Counted from the first letter of the stretch, positions 45,833 through 54,904 are shown. The stretch: 64,000 bases of DNA from CAYOXD01 sp964407825 (GCA_964407825.1 CAYOXD010000005.1:1-64000); one strand, 5' to 3'. Numbers and translations: made by a program. The notes: generated by a model from the sequence alone, not told the origin.

Positions 45833-46678
45833 ATGTCATCCAAAAGCGTGAAGGATGAGATCACCGCGTTCTGGGACGATAGGCGAGGCGTCATCAGAAC
45901 CCGGAAGGGCGGTTTTGTCATCAGCAAAGGCACTGTCTATACCCACGGATGCAACCTGCTGGAGGACCTGGTGGGGAAGGTATCCTATTTTCAGCTGCTG
46001 GTGCTCAATGCAACAGGGCGGATGCCGGAGCGTCGCCTGGCCGATTGGCTTGAAGCCTATTTCTTTTGCCTGAGCTATCCGGATGCGCGCATCTGGTGCA
46101 ACCACATCGGCAGTCTCGCCGGCACCATGGGCACCTCCCCAGTGGCAGGCGTCTGTGCCGGGATTATGGCGTCCGATTCTCGCTTGTACGGTCCTGGCGC
46201 CGTGGTTGACAGCGTGAAGTTCATCACCGAAGCCCTTGCCATGAAACAAACCGGAATGTCGGTTGAGGAGATATTAGAGGCGCACCCCAGACGACGCCCC
46301 GACGGCACACCCATGATCTCGGGGTTCAACAGGCCCGTTGCCAGGGGCGATGAACGCATTCCCGCCCTGGAGCGGATAACCGCCCAGCTTGGATTTGAAA
46401 GGGGGAAGCATCTCACTCTGGCCTACGAAATAGAAGAAGTGCTGTCAGAAAAATTCAACGAGTATATGAACAGCGGTGGATATCGGAGCGCGTTCCTCAG
46501 CGACCAGGGCTTTACTGCCGATGAAATATACCGGCTCCTGAGCCTCATTGTGAATTCGGGGGTCATGGCCTGCTATGCCGAAGCGGCAGATCGACCCGGT
46601 GGAAGCTTTTTTCCGCTTCGATGTGAGGATGTGGCCTATGAGGGGGAGCCGCCCCGGCCGGTTCCCGACGACACCTGA
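45833..46678 (+). CDS. Citrate-synthase-fold protein lacking catalytic residues (copy 2)
   Basis: A 281-residue paralogue of the preceding protein: VSYFQLLVLNATGRMPERRLADWLEAYF, SPVAGVCAGIMASDSRLYGPGAV, ISGFNRPVARGDERIPAL and NSGGYRSAFLSDQGFTADEI follow the same fold order. At the three catalytic positions I read Tyr for the first His (RLYGPGA), Arg for the second (GFNRPVA), and Gly for the Asp (NSGGYR). It also extends further at the C-terminus (FFPLRCEDVAYEGEPP). The start at ATG 45833 has a perfect AAGGAGG; the longer frame overlaps copy 1 and is discarded. Function unknown. Confidence 0.72.
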   Translation: MSSKSVKDEITAFWDDRRGVIRTRKGGFVISKGTVYTHGCNLLEDLVGKVSYFQLLVLNATGRMPERRLADWLEAYFFCLSYPDARIWCNHIGSLAGTMGTSPVAGVCAGIMASDSRLYGPGAVVDSVKFITEALAMKQTGMSVEEILEAHPRRRPDGTPMISGFNRPVARGDERIPALERITAQLGFERGKHLTLAYEIEEVLSEKFNEYMNSGGYRSAFLSDQGFTADEIYRLLSLIVNSGVMACYAEAADRPGGSFFPLRCEDVAYEGEPPRPVPDDT

Positions 46679-46707
46679 TCCCTCCGTCAGACCCTGTGAA
46701 ACCACTT

Positions 46708-47745
46708 CTAGGGTTTATGTGCTGTCACCATGTTGTAATTGGAGGCAATCGGCTGTGAGGTGATGTCGCAGAAGCCGGCTCCATGAAGCAGATCCTCGAT
46801 CTGAACCGGATCGAACTGCTCCCCTTGCGTACAGTAAAGCATGGCCAGATTTTCAAGAAAAGGCGAAATCCGCTTCGTGTCGGACTCATCGATGAGCGAT
46901 TCGATAATCATCACCGTTCCGCCCGGCGGCAGGACGTCGAATGCCTGCCCCAGCAGGTAGCCGCACTTTTCCAGGGGCCAGTCATGGAGGATTCTGGAGA
47001 AGACCACCACATCGGTGTCCGGGGGGAATTTTTCCCTGAATGGGTCCGAAAACATATCGCCCTCGATGGTCCATATCCGCCCGGCCAGCTCAAATTCCCC
47101 GATCATCCGCTCCGCGGTTTCACAGACCGGCGGCATATCAAACACGGCGGCCCGCATGTGGGGATGACGCAGCGCGATCATGATGGAGATGCCCCCCGAA
47201 CCGCCGCCCACATCCACCAGCTGATGATATCGGGAAAAATCGAATTTCTCAGCCACGGACGATCCGGTCACGAGGCTTCTTACGTGCATCCACCGGGTAA
47301 AGGCGAGGGCCCTGCCGTCGTCCCGGCGATGAACGTTGAAGATATCATCCGCCTTATCGTAGAGAATGGGCCGGTTCTCCCGGATCGCCCGTTTCATCTG
47401 ATCATAGGTGACCTGATTGTCCCTGTAAATGGTGATGGCGTCCCCCAGATAAAAGGGCTTGTCTTTCACGAAAAATGTCTCGGAAAGCGGCGTGAGGTGG
47501 TACCGGTCACCCCGCTTGCTCAGGTACTCGAATGCATGAAATGCCTTGAGCAGGATACGGGCGGGCCGCTCCTGAAGATCGGTCATCCTGCAAACCTCGG
47601 GCAGAGTTGACGGGTTATTGTACAGCTTGCTGAATAGATCCAACTCGATGATGCCGACCAGCAGGGCATTCGATGCATAGGGCATCGTCATCATGTCATG
47701 AATCGAATACGAGTCCGCCTCCAATCTGAACTGCCTCTCCTTCAC
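46708..47745 (-). CDS. SAM-dependent O-methyltransferase (plant/hydroxyneurosporene type)
   Basis: A 345-residue methyltransferase with an N-terminal winged-helix dimerisation domain (YASNALLVGIIELDLFSKL, ARILLKAFHAFEYLSKRGDRYHLT) and a C-terminal Rossmann domain with SAM motif I LVDVGGGSGGISI, VVFSRILHDWPLEKC carrying the catalytic His, and LPPGGTVMIIESLIDE. This is the O-methyltransferase family 2 that acts on phenols or enols in natural-product pathways. It starts with GTG 47745 after AAAGGAGGGCCC. It is convergent with the citrate-synthase-fold pair and points away from the ThDP gene. Confidence 0.85.
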   Translation of the reverse strand: MKERQFRLEADSYSIHDMMTMPYASNALLVGIIELDLFSKLYNNPSTLPEVCRMTDLQERPARILLKAFHAFEYLSKRGDRYHLTPLSETFFVKDKPFYLGDAITIYRDNQVTYDQMKRAIRENRPILYDKADDIFNVHRRDDGRALAFTRWMHVRSLVTGSSVAEKFDFSRYHQLVDVGGGSGGISIMIALRHPHMRAAVFDMPPVCETAERMIGEFELAGRIWTIEGDMFSDPFREKFPPDTDVVVFSRILHDWPLEKCGYLLGQAFDVLPPGGTVMIIESLIDESDTKRISPFLENLAMLYCTQGEQFDPVQIEDLLHGAGFCDITSQPIASNYNMVTAHKP

Positions 47746-47888
47746 GTCCGGGCCCTCCTTTCAACACTACAGGATGTGGATTTGCGATGGAACCAGCATC
47801 TTGCATTCAAGAACCGGGCCAACTTTCGAACCTGGCAGACTGGGGCCGCCATGCACCGCCGTGCGTCCAGTTAGGGCAGCGCCCCCCC

Positions 47889-47988
47889 NNNNNNNNNNNN
47901 NNNNNNNNNNNNNNNNNNNNNNNNNNNNNNNNNNNNNNNNNNNNNNNNNNNNNNNNNNNNNNNNNNNNNNNNNNNNNNNNNNNNNNNN
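47889..47988. other. Assembly gap of 100 N
   Basis: Exactly 100 undetermined bases, the conventional length for a scaffold join of unknown size. It falls in the divergent intergenic region between the methyltransferase and the ThDP enzyme, so a gene or promoter could be missing. The left edge is a run of C (GCCCCCCC), which may be where assembly failed. Whether the two sides truly adjoin cannot be told from sequence alone. Confidence 0.99.
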
Positions 47989-48008
47989 TTACATTACCGA
48001 GGAGATAA

Positions 48009-49730
48009 ATGATGAATGCAGCGGAGTTTATTGTCCAAATGCTGGAAGAAGAGGGTGTGGAGTATCTGTTCGGCGTGCCGGGCGGCGCCATCGAGGATTT
48101 GAATATCGCCGTTCACAAGAGCAAGAAGATCAAGCCCATCATCACCAAGCACGAAGCCGGAGCGGCCTTTATCGCCGACGGCTATGCCCGGGTTTCCGGC
48201 AAGCTGGGAGTCTGCTGCTCCACGGCCGGTCCCGGCGCCACCAATCTGATCACAGGCCTGGCCACGTCCTTTGCCGACTATGTGCCCGTCTGCGCCCTTA
48301 CCGGCCAGGTGGCAACTTCGGTGTTCGGCAAGGGCGCCATCCAGGAATCGGGGGCCGAGGGAATCAACATGGACATGATTTTCCGCCACTTCACCAAGTA
48401 CAGCGCCATGGTATTCAACGAACAACGCACCCAGTACATGGTGCAAAAGGCGCTTCGCGTGGCGCACACCTCCCCCGGGGGCCCGGTTCACCTGAACCTT
48501 CCCGCGGATATCATGAAACGCACGGCCTCCAGAGAGATCCCCACCACCCTGCACTGGCATACCCGTTCCTATGATCCCGAGGCCACCATGGCCGCCGCCC
48601 GGATTTTGGCCCAGGCCAGGCGGCCAGTCATCATCGCGGGATGGGGCGTGGCTCTCTCCAGGGGTGCCATGGAGTTGAAGGCGTTGGCCGAGCTTCTGGA
48701 CATTCCGGTGGCCGCATCGCCCAAGGCCAAAGGAATTTTCCCCGAATCCCATCCCCTCTCCCTCGGCGGCCTCGGATTCGCCGGATCCACCATTGCCCAG
48801 CGGTATATCAACGATGGTGAGGTGGACGTCCTGCTGGCCGTGGGAACCAGTTTCAACGAGATGATGTCCAGCGGTTGGGATGAGGACATGCTGAAAAGGG
48901 CCCATCTGATCCATATCGATGTGGACGCCAGCAAAATCGGACGCAACTACAGTACCTCCCTGGGGGTGATCGGGGATGCCCGAATCACCCTCCAGGCCCT
49001 GTGCACCGCCATCAAGGAAGAGCTCGGTTCCCCGGAGCTGTCCCATCGTCGGCAGGTATCCACCGCGAGGCAGGCCATCCGGTTTCTCAAGGGCCGCGAG
49101 AAGATGCTGGACGAGCCGCAGCCCAACGTCAAAGGTCTTTATCATCCGCGCAACCTGGTACAGGACATCCAGAGCTGCTTCCCAGAGGACACCCTGTACT
49201 TTGTCGACATCGGGAATGTCATGGCATGGGCGATCCGGTACCTGAAGGTCGACGCGCCCTATTCATTCTTTGTCTCCCTGGGATTCGGCGGCATGGGGCA
49301 CGCCTCCGCCGCTCCCGTAGGGGCCCAGCTCGCGCTTCCAAAGCGGCCCGTGGTGGCATTGGTGGGCGACGGCGGCTTTCTGATGAACGGTGTAGAGGTG
49401 GCCACAGCGGTGGAGTACGATCTGCCCGTGGTCTGGGTGGTGTTCAATAATGCCATGTTCGGTCTGGTCTACCATGGGCGAAAGCTCTATGCGCAGCCCA
49501 TCCCCGAGGGGCTCCCCTCCCGGTACAAGCGCGTCGATTTTGCGAAGATGGCCCAGGGACTCGGCGCCAGGGGCATCCGCATCGATACGCCCGGGCAGTT
49601 CACCGCCGGGCTGGTACAGGATATATTGGCCGCCAAACGCCCCACGGTCCTCGACGTGCGCATCGATCCCGAAGCGGTTCCCCCCATCCACTCCCGGATC
49701 AAAACCATCGACAAGCGGTTCGCCGCATAG
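48009..49730 (+). CDS. ThDP-dependent acetolactate-synthase-like enzyme
   Basis: A 573-residue member of the thiamine diphosphate decarboxylase superfamily. The N-terminal catalytic Glu lies in TKHEAGAAFIADGYARVSG near residue 49, the central FAD/nucleotide-like domain spans about 190-340, and the ThDP/Mg motif GDG-x24-NN starts at GDGGFLMNGVEVA near residue 460. The opening EYLFGVPGGAIEDL resembles the acetolactate synthase large subunit, but no small regulatory subunit gene is adjacent, so a catabolic or special-purpose carboligase/decarboxylase is also possible. GAGGAGATAA precedes the ATG. It lies just right of the N gap. Confidence 0.85.
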   Translation: MMNAAEFIVQMLEEEGVEYLFGVPGGAIEDLNIAVHKSKKIKPIITKHEAGAAFIADGYARVSGKLGVCCSTAGPGATNLITGLATSFADYVPVCALTGQVATSVFGKGAIQESGAEGINMDMIFRHFTKYSAMVFNEQRTQYMVQKALRVAHTSPGGPVHLNLPADIMKRTASREIPTTLHWHTRSYDPEATMAAARILAQARRPVIIAGWGVALSRGAMELKALAELLDIPVAASPKAKGIFPESHPLSLGGLGFAGSTIAQRYINDGEVDVLLAVGTSFNEMMSSGWDEDMLKRAHLIHIDVDASKIGRNYSTSLGVIGDARITLQALCTAIKEELGSPELSHRRQVSTARQAIRFLKGREKMLDEPQPNVKGLYHPRNLVQDIQSCFPEDTLYFVDIGNVMAWAIRYLKVDAPYSFFVSLGFGGMGHASAAPVGAQLALPKRPVVALVGDGGFLMNGVEVATAVEYDLPVVWVVFNNAMFGLVYHGRKLYAQPIPEGLPSRYKRVDFAKMAQGLGARGIRIDTPGQFTAGLVQDILAAKRPTVLDVRIDPEAVPPIHSRIKTIDKRFAA

Positions 49731-49742
49731 AAGCAGGGCCAT

Positions 49743-49797
49743 CCCAGCAATTCTTGGCGACTGATCCGGTTGGCTGCGCAGACCAGGAATTGCTGGG
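49743..49797. terminator. Long hairpin between convergent genes
   Basis: CCCAGCAATTCTTGG (49743-49757) pairs with CCAGGAATTGCTGGG (49783-49797): 15 positions, 14 perfect and one T-G, with a 25-base loop. It lies 12 bases after the ThDP gene and 32 bases before the end of the convergent MscS gene, so it could end transcripts from both sides. There is no T-run, so it is not a classic intrinsic terminator. Confidence 0.6.
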
Positions 49798-49829
49798 TCC
49801 CCAAACGACACGTCCCGTATCCTTCCGCC

Positions 49830-51977
49830 TCAGGGAATCGATCCCAGCCCCTCCCGGCGGGCGGGGGCGAGGGGCAGTGTCGCATTGCTTCGGATATGGA
49901 TATCGCGCTGGGGGAAGGGAATCTCGATGCCGGCCTTTTTCAGCTCATCGAAGATGGCAAAATAGAGTGAACTTCGCACCCTGCGGCGCGGAGTGCGTCG
50001 AACATCGATCCAGTACACCAGTTCGAAATTGATGGAGTTGTCACCGAAGGCCACGAACCGAACCGACGGTGCCCTGAACTTTTCCACCAGGGGATCGGCC
50101 TCGGCCACCTTGAGAAGTATTTTTTCCACCTCGTGGGGATCCGCATCGTAGGACACCCCCACCGGCAGGTCGGTTCGGATATAGACCGAGGTGAGGGAAT
50201 AATTCACGATGGTGCTGGAGATGAAGGTGGCGTTCGGGACGAGATACTCCACATTATCCCGGCTGCGGATCTGGGTGGCCCGCAGGAGGATGTCGGTTAC
50301 GACCCCCACGGTCCCGCCCACCTCGATCCAATCGCCCTTGCGGACCTTGCCGCCGAAAATCAGCGAAAAACCGCTGATCACGTTGGCCGCCATACTCTGA
50401 AGGCCCAGGCCGATGCCGATACCGGCGGCGCCGGCAAAAACCAGCAGAAGCCGCAGATCGATCCCCACGATCTTCATGGAAACTAAAAATCCCACCGCCA
50501 TGGAGGTGTACTTGAAAAAGGTGTTCAGTGCATAGCCCAAGCCCGGATCGATCCCCAGCCTGGGGTAGACCTTGTAATCGCAGTAGGCCTGGACCAGGCG
50601 CGAGGCGAATATAAAGGTGAGCAGGATCAGAGCGGCTTTGACCACGATCCAGAAGGTGATCCATTTTTCACCAATCTTAAATACGGGAAAGGACATGGCC
50701 TGCTGGAGCATCCCCAACAGCCCCAGGAGGTTCAGGACCACCATGACAGTGGCCAGCACAGTGGCGTACACCAGCAATCCCTTGAAGGACCGGTACAGGA
50801 ACTGAGCGGTTTCGTCGTTGGATTTCGTTTGGCCGTGCCAATGCTTCAGGCTTCCCAGAAGGATATGATAGGCCCCCATGATGAGCAGATAGGCGCCGAC
50901 GGTGGACCATACCTTCACCAGCACCACGCGTCCCAACTGCCGGTACCCCACACACCACAGCAGGGCCAGCAGAAGCGAGAACAAGATAAAGGGGAAATAG
51001 TACCGCTCCATCATCCGCACAAAGGACCGATAGCTCCGGTAAGGCAGTTCGGGTACCAGGCTGAGGATTGCCCGCTTCTTCAGATTCAGCAGAAAAAGGA
51101 CCAGGACGATGGAGATGGAGATGATGAATTTCAACAGGGCCAGTACATCGGCGCGCAGCGAAAAGGCCTCAGCGCCCCAGACCAGGGCCATCCCCACCAT
51201 GGCATACAGAACGGCCAGACGGGTCAACTGGAAGACCGTCCGACCATATCGGGCGGTGACCTTGAAAAGACCGCCGGTCAAAGACTCTCGAAGCAGCCCG
51301 ATGACAAGGGAACCCACCGCCCAGAGAACCAGAGCCCGCCCTGCCAGGACGAACCAGGCCGCGCGGTACGCGATCATGGCGCTTATCAGTGAAAAAATCC
51401 CCAACAGCACCAGCGGGATAAGCGCCGCGATGACCAAGCGAAGCGCTGAAAGCACAAAGGGGTAGACCCCCTCCGGCAGGTTGGAGCGGTAGGGCGCAAC
51501 GACTGTTTCGATGCGGGCCATGACGCGCTTCCTGCCCAAAACGCTGTAAAAAACGGCGATCAGAAAGATCAGGATGATAATGGAACCCGCAAAGCCCAAC
51601 ACCCGACTTTGTTCCAGGACGGCCTGGATGAAGGCTGGGATTTTCAGCGGCAGCGACAGGGCCCACCGGTAGAGATAGTGGATCGTCGTCATGTCCCAGC
51701 CGAGGGGCTGACGCTGGAAAAGCGAACGGGCCCGCTCTTTGAACCGGCTCTTGACCCGCGCGGCCTCGCGCGCCATGGACTCGCCGATTTGCCCCGAAAT
51801 GGCGATGCCGGGAGGTTTTGCGGCGGCCTCGTCGGGGGTCGCCTTGGAGGCGGAGGGCGCCGGCTCCGCCGCTGCCACCGGAGCCGTTCTGACGGTGATC
51901 GCCGCCATGAAAAGCAATAAAGCCATCAGAAAGAGATAAGGATAGCGCAGACGCTGCTTCTTGTGCATGGAAGTCAT
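49830..51977 (-). CDS. Large MscS-family mechanosensitive channel
   Basis: A 715-residue inner-membrane channel. A signal-like N-terminus (YLFLMALLLFMAAITV), a periplasmic linker of about 100 residues, about ten or eleven hydrophobic segments, then the MscS core: the pore helix with AAGIGIGLGLQSMAANVISG near residue 520, the beta domain IFGGKVRKGDWIEVGGTVGVV, VPNATFISSTIVNYS, and a C-terminal alpha-beta domain ending EIPFPQRDIHI. Long members of this type (MscK/YnaI-like) add extra helices to the three-helix MscS core. It relieves turgor on osmotic downshock. Confidence 0.9.
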   Translation of the reverse strand: MTSMHKKQRLRYPYLFLMALLLFMAAITVRTAPVAAAEPAPSASKATPDEAAAKPPGIAISGQIGESMAREAARVKSRFKERARSLFQRQPLGWDMTTIHYLYRWALSLPLKIPAFIQAVLEQSRVLGFAGSIIILIFLIAVFYSVLGRKRVMARIETVVAPYRSNLPEGVYPFVLSALRLVIAALIPLVLLGIFSLISAMIAYRAAWFVLAGRALVLWAVGSLVIGLLRESLTGGLFKVTARYGRTVFQLTRLAVLYAMVGMALVWGAEAFSLRADVLALLKFIISISIVLVLFLLNLKKRAILSLVPELPYRSYRSFVRMMERYYFPFILFSLLLALLWCVGYRQLGRVVLVKVWSTVGAYLLIMGAYHILLGSLKHWHGQTKSNDETAQFLYRSFKGLLVYATVLATVMVVLNLLGLLGMLQQAMSFPVFKIGEKWITFWIVVKAALILLTFIFASRLVQAYCDYKVYPRLGIDPGLGYALNTFFKYTSMAVGFLVSMKIVGIDLRLLLVFAGAAGIGIGLGLQSMAANVISGFSLIFGGKVRKGDWIEVGGTVGVVTDILLRATQIRSRDNVEYLVPNATFISSTIVNYSLTSVYIRTDLPVGVSYDADPHEVEKILLKVAEADPLVEKFRAPSVRFVAFGDNSINFELVYWIDVRRTPRRRVRSSLYFAIFDELKKAGIEIPFPQRDIHIRSNATLPLAPARREGLGSIP

Positions 51978-52263
51978 TTCCCGTGACGCAAAGCCCGCCC
52001 GGCACTTCAGGTTCGCTTGCGCCCCGGCGGGAAAAGGGGGTGAAACCGCTAAAGGATCGTTCCGCGGAGTTTAAACTACCGTTATAAAAAATGCAACCAA
52101 GCTGACAGCAGCACGGCTATTCCTTCGGGTTAGAATCGCTGTTTTCTTGACACCCTGCAATGAAACTTGGTACGGTTCCTCGATATTAGTCACCCTTCTC
52201 GTCAGGGTGGCCCCCAGGTGCGCCCCGCCAACCGCTCATTATTGGAAATAAGGAGATGCAAAA

Positions 52264-52875
52264 GTGAAAACCCTCTGGATCATAGTCGGTACTATCGGCT
52301 GTCTTGCAATCGTTTTCTTTGTCTCGGCACTGTCCGGAACCTATAATATTTCCGCAAAAACTCCCCACTGGGCCCTCTCCTCCTATGTGCTGGAAACCGT
52401 CCGGGACCGCTCCATTTCCCGCCACAGCGCATCCGTCGCGCTGCCCGACCTCAACAAACCGGACATGGCCCTCAAGGGCGTTATCCACTTTAACGAAACC
52501 TGCTGGAAATGCCACGGGGCTCCCGGCCGGAATCCTGAAGAATTCGCCGACGGGCTCTATCCCATTGCGCCGCCCCTCGAGAGCACCCCAAGCAATATGA
52601 ATCCCAAGGAAATATTCTGGACCATCGACAATGGCATCAAATTCACGGGGATGCCGTCCTTTGGGATTACCCACACCAAGGAGGAAATAGCCGACATGGT
52701 GGCCTTCATTGAAAAACTGCCCACCCTCGACGCCCAGCGCTACAAGAAATTAGTCGATGAAGCCACGATGCGCTACGGTGAGGACGGCCACCCCCATGGG
52801 GCGGTATCCTCCCCAGGCGCCCCCGCCACCGCGCCCCAGACTGCCGTTCCTGGAGGCGAAGTGCAACAGCCTTGA
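52264..52875 (+). CDS. Membrane-anchored monohaem cytochrome c
   Basis: A 203-residue protein with an N-terminal membrane anchor (about residues 4-24, no clear cleavage site), one haem-binding motif CWKCH near residue 79, and a class I-type distal Met in TGMPSFG near residue 125. The C-terminal 40 residues are Pro/Ala/Gly-rich. It likely shuttles electrons at the outer face of the inner membrane. The GTG start follows AAGGAGATGCAAAA. Its stop overlaps the TTG start of the dus gene, which may be coincidental compaction. Confidence 0.9.
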   Translation: MKTLWIIVGTIGCLAIVFFVSALSGTYNISAKTPHWALSSYVLETVRDRSISRHSASVALPDLNKPDMALKGVIHFNETCWKCHGAPGRNPEEFADGLYPIAPPLESTPSNMNPKEIFWTIDNGIKFTGMPSFGITHTKEEIADMVAFIEKLPTLDAQRYKKLVDEATMRYGEDGHPHGAVSSPGAPATAPQTAVPGGEVQQP

Positions 52876-53897
52876 AGCTGCTCGCGCACCTGCTTCGCGC
52901 CCCCATCACCATCGCCGGGCACGCCATCGATAGCCGCCTGGTGCTGGCCCCCATGGCCATGCTGGGCCATGTGGCCTTCAGGGAACTTCTGGCGCAATAC
53001 GGCGGCTATGGCCTTCTCTTCTCGGAGATGTGCAGCGCCAAGCGCCTCATTCACGAGAATCCGGCGGTTTCTCCCTGCTTCAGATGGCGAGCTGAGGAGC
53101 TTTCGAGACTCGTATGCCAGATTTTCGGGGCTGATCCGGAATCGATGGCGGCCGCCGCCCAAAGGATCGAGCAGGAGGGGTTTTTCGGGGTCGACATCAA
53201 CTTCGGCTGTGCGGCTGGAGACATATGCCGCTTGAACGGTGGCGCTGCCGTGCTGAAAGACCCGGCACTGGCCGAGAAAATCGTTTCCAGCGTGAGGAGG
53301 GCGGTCTCGATCCCGGTATTCGTAAAATTTCGCACCGGCTGGCAGGACAATGCGCAGGCCGCCGCCGATATGGCCAAGCGGTTCGAAGAGGCCGGGGCCG
53401 ATGCCCTGACCTTTCATCCGAGGGTGGCGCCGGATCGTCGGGCCCATCCGGCCAAGTGGGGCCATATCGGCATTATCAAAACGGCTGTCTCGATTCCCGT
53501 ATTCGGAAACGGCGACGTCTTTTCCGCCGATGACTGCCTCCGGATGCTTCGCGAGACCGGCTGCGACGGCGTGGCGGTGGGGCGCATGGCGGTGGCCAGG
53601 CCATGGCTCTTTGCCGAATGGACCCAGCAGGGAAGCCCTCCCGGCGGCGACCAAGCCTATGAAAGATGTGCCCTGGAGCTGGCAGCCCTCCTGGAGAAGC
53701 ACTTCACACCCCAGGAGGCGCTTCGGCGGTTCAAGAAATTCTCGCAGTATTTCGCCGCGAATTTCAAGTTTGGCCACACCTTTTACACCGCCGTCCAAAG
53801 GGGCGGGGATATGACCTCGGCCATCCTCGCGGCAGCGGAATTTCTCAGCGGCACGCCCGAGCGCCTGGCCCAGCCCAACCTCAATTTTTTCAGATAG
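52872..53897 (+). CDS. dus: tRNA-dihydrouridine synthase family protein
   Basis: A 341-residue FMN-binding TIM-barrel protein that reduces uridines in tRNA D-loops. It has LVLAPMAMLGHVAFRE near residue 25, the catalytic Cys in DINFGCAAGDICRLNGGAAVLKDP near residue 115 (GCA instead of the usual GCP), KFRTGWQD, and TFHPRVAPDRRAHPAKWGHI with the His/Arg region. GNGDVFSADD and GCDGVAVGRMA bind the FMN phosphate. The substitutions near the Cys place it in a divergent Dus subgroup. It starts with TTG overlapping the cytochrome gene stop. Confidence 0.87.
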   Translation: MKLLAHLLRAPITIAGHAIDSRLVLAPMAMLGHVAFRELLAQYGGYGLLFSEMCSAKRLIHENPAVSPCFRWRAEELSRLVCQIFGADPESMAAAAQRIEQEGFFGVDINFGCAAGDICRLNGGAAVLKDPALAEKIVSSVRRAVSIPVFVKFRTGWQDNAQAAADMAKRFEEAGADALTFHPRVAPDRRAHPAKWGHIGIIKTAVSIPVFGNGDVFSADDCLRMLRETGCDGVAVGRMAVARPWLFAEWTQQGSPPGGDQAYERCALELAALLEKHFTPQEALRRFKKFSQYFAANFKFGHTFYTAVQRGGDMTSAILAAAEFLSGTPERLAQPNLNFFR

Positions 53898-53982
53898 GTG
53901 CTGCTGCTCTTTGACAAGGGACGCAGTGATGGTTAGCGTAAAGTGAGAAATGCCAAGCGGCAAAACAAGCAAAAGGAAAATC

Positions 53983-54150
53983 ATGATTGAGCTAACCGAA
54001 TCGCAAACATATCAAGTGATCACAACCATCTGTCAAAAACACGGGTGCACGATTAAGGAGATCAATCTGGAGCGGCACATCGTGGATCTTGACGGACCTC
54101 CCGATGCGCAGGAAAAGTGCAAGCTGGAACTGGAGGCATTCCTGGACTGA
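53983..54150 (+). CDS. Small conserved-looking protein of unknown function
   Basis: A 55-residue protein, acidic at its end (MIELTESQTYQVITTICQ to EKCKLELEAFLD). ATG 53983 follows AAGGAAAATC; the frame opens 11 codons earlier but without a ribosome site. Two cysteines (CQKHGC) are spaced by four residues. The predicted beta-alpha alternation and single-domain size suggest a folded small protein. I do not recognise it. It follows the dus gene by 85 bases on the same strand. Confidence 0.5.
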   Translation: MIELTESQTYQVITTICQKHGCTIKEINLERHIVDLDGPPDAQEKCKLELEAFLD

Positions 54151-54229
54151 ATTTACCCCCCCCCTGGAGAAACGGGAAGGTTCGCCTCAGGCTCAATGCC
54201 GTTCTTTCGCAAAGCGGGGCGTCAACGCC

Positions 54230-54904
54230 TCACATCGGGTCCTGCAAGTATCGGGAACCGGAAATGGAATCATGAGCCTGCCCAAGCGCCGCCAGACAGG
54301 CAGTGACATAACGCATGATAGATCGGGACAGGTTGCCCTTGGCGAGAAGGTGGTGGTACAGGGCGATGGCCCACTGGCGGTTGGGGCGTCGCGATAGCTC
54401 TTTTCCCAGGTTCAACTGCAAGGAAAGCGCTCCATTCCCCTGAGGCAAGCACTCGTCCAGCAATGCATTAACGGCCGCGGGAAACCGCCTGGGTGGGTAC
54501 AGGCCGGTCAAGCAATCGACCAGAAGCTTCAGATACTTCTTCCTGTACCCGCCGTCACGCAACAGCTTCTTTAGTTCTTCCAGGGCATCGGCATAGGACC
54601 CCACGCTGCACAGCGCATCGGCGCAAAGCAGCAAGTATGTCTCACAGGATCGCTCATCCCAATCCTGGCCCATTCGGACCACATCCTCTGCCGTGAACGA
54701 TTTCTCCCGCTGGGAGGCAAAATCCATCATCTCGGTTTCGATCTCGCGAATCTCCCTCTCGGCTGTGTCCCTGAGTTCCGGGTCCATGTTAACATTCGTT
54801 GAGAGAAGACCAGTGTAAAGTTCCACGGCCTCCCTGTGCAGACCCTGGGTGCGGTATGCCTGCGCTTCGCGCTGTGCTAATAGGAATGTGAACTTACCGG
54901 CCAT
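54230..54904 (-). CDS. TPR-like helical repeat protein
   Basis: A 224-residue, mostly helical protein with tetratricopeptide-like pairs: AQREAQAYRTQGLHREAVELYTGLLS near the N-terminus, LLCADALCSVGSYADALEELKKLL, and NRQWAIALYHHLLAKG near the end. No signal peptide or membrane helix, so it is a cytoplasmic scaffold or partner protein of unknown role. I chose ATG 54902-54904 because CAGGAGTTGACG precedes it. It stands alone between plus-strand and minus-strand blocks. Confidence 0.65.
   Translation of the reverse strand: MAGKFTFLLAQREAQAYRTQGLHREAVELYTGLLSTNVNMDPELRDTAEREIREIETEMMDFASQREKSFTAEDVVRMGQDWDERSCETYLLLCADALCSVGSYADALEELKKLLRDGGYRKKYLKLLVDCLTGLYPPRRFPAAVNALLDECLPQGNGALSLQLNLGKELSRRPNRQWAIALYHHLLAKGNLSRSIMRYVTACLAALGQAHDSISGSRYLQDPM

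Noticed and set aside
47994..49145. 383-codon minus-strand open frame opposite the ThDP enzyme
   Set aside because: Antisense shadow; the plus strand has full ThDP motifs and a ribosome site.
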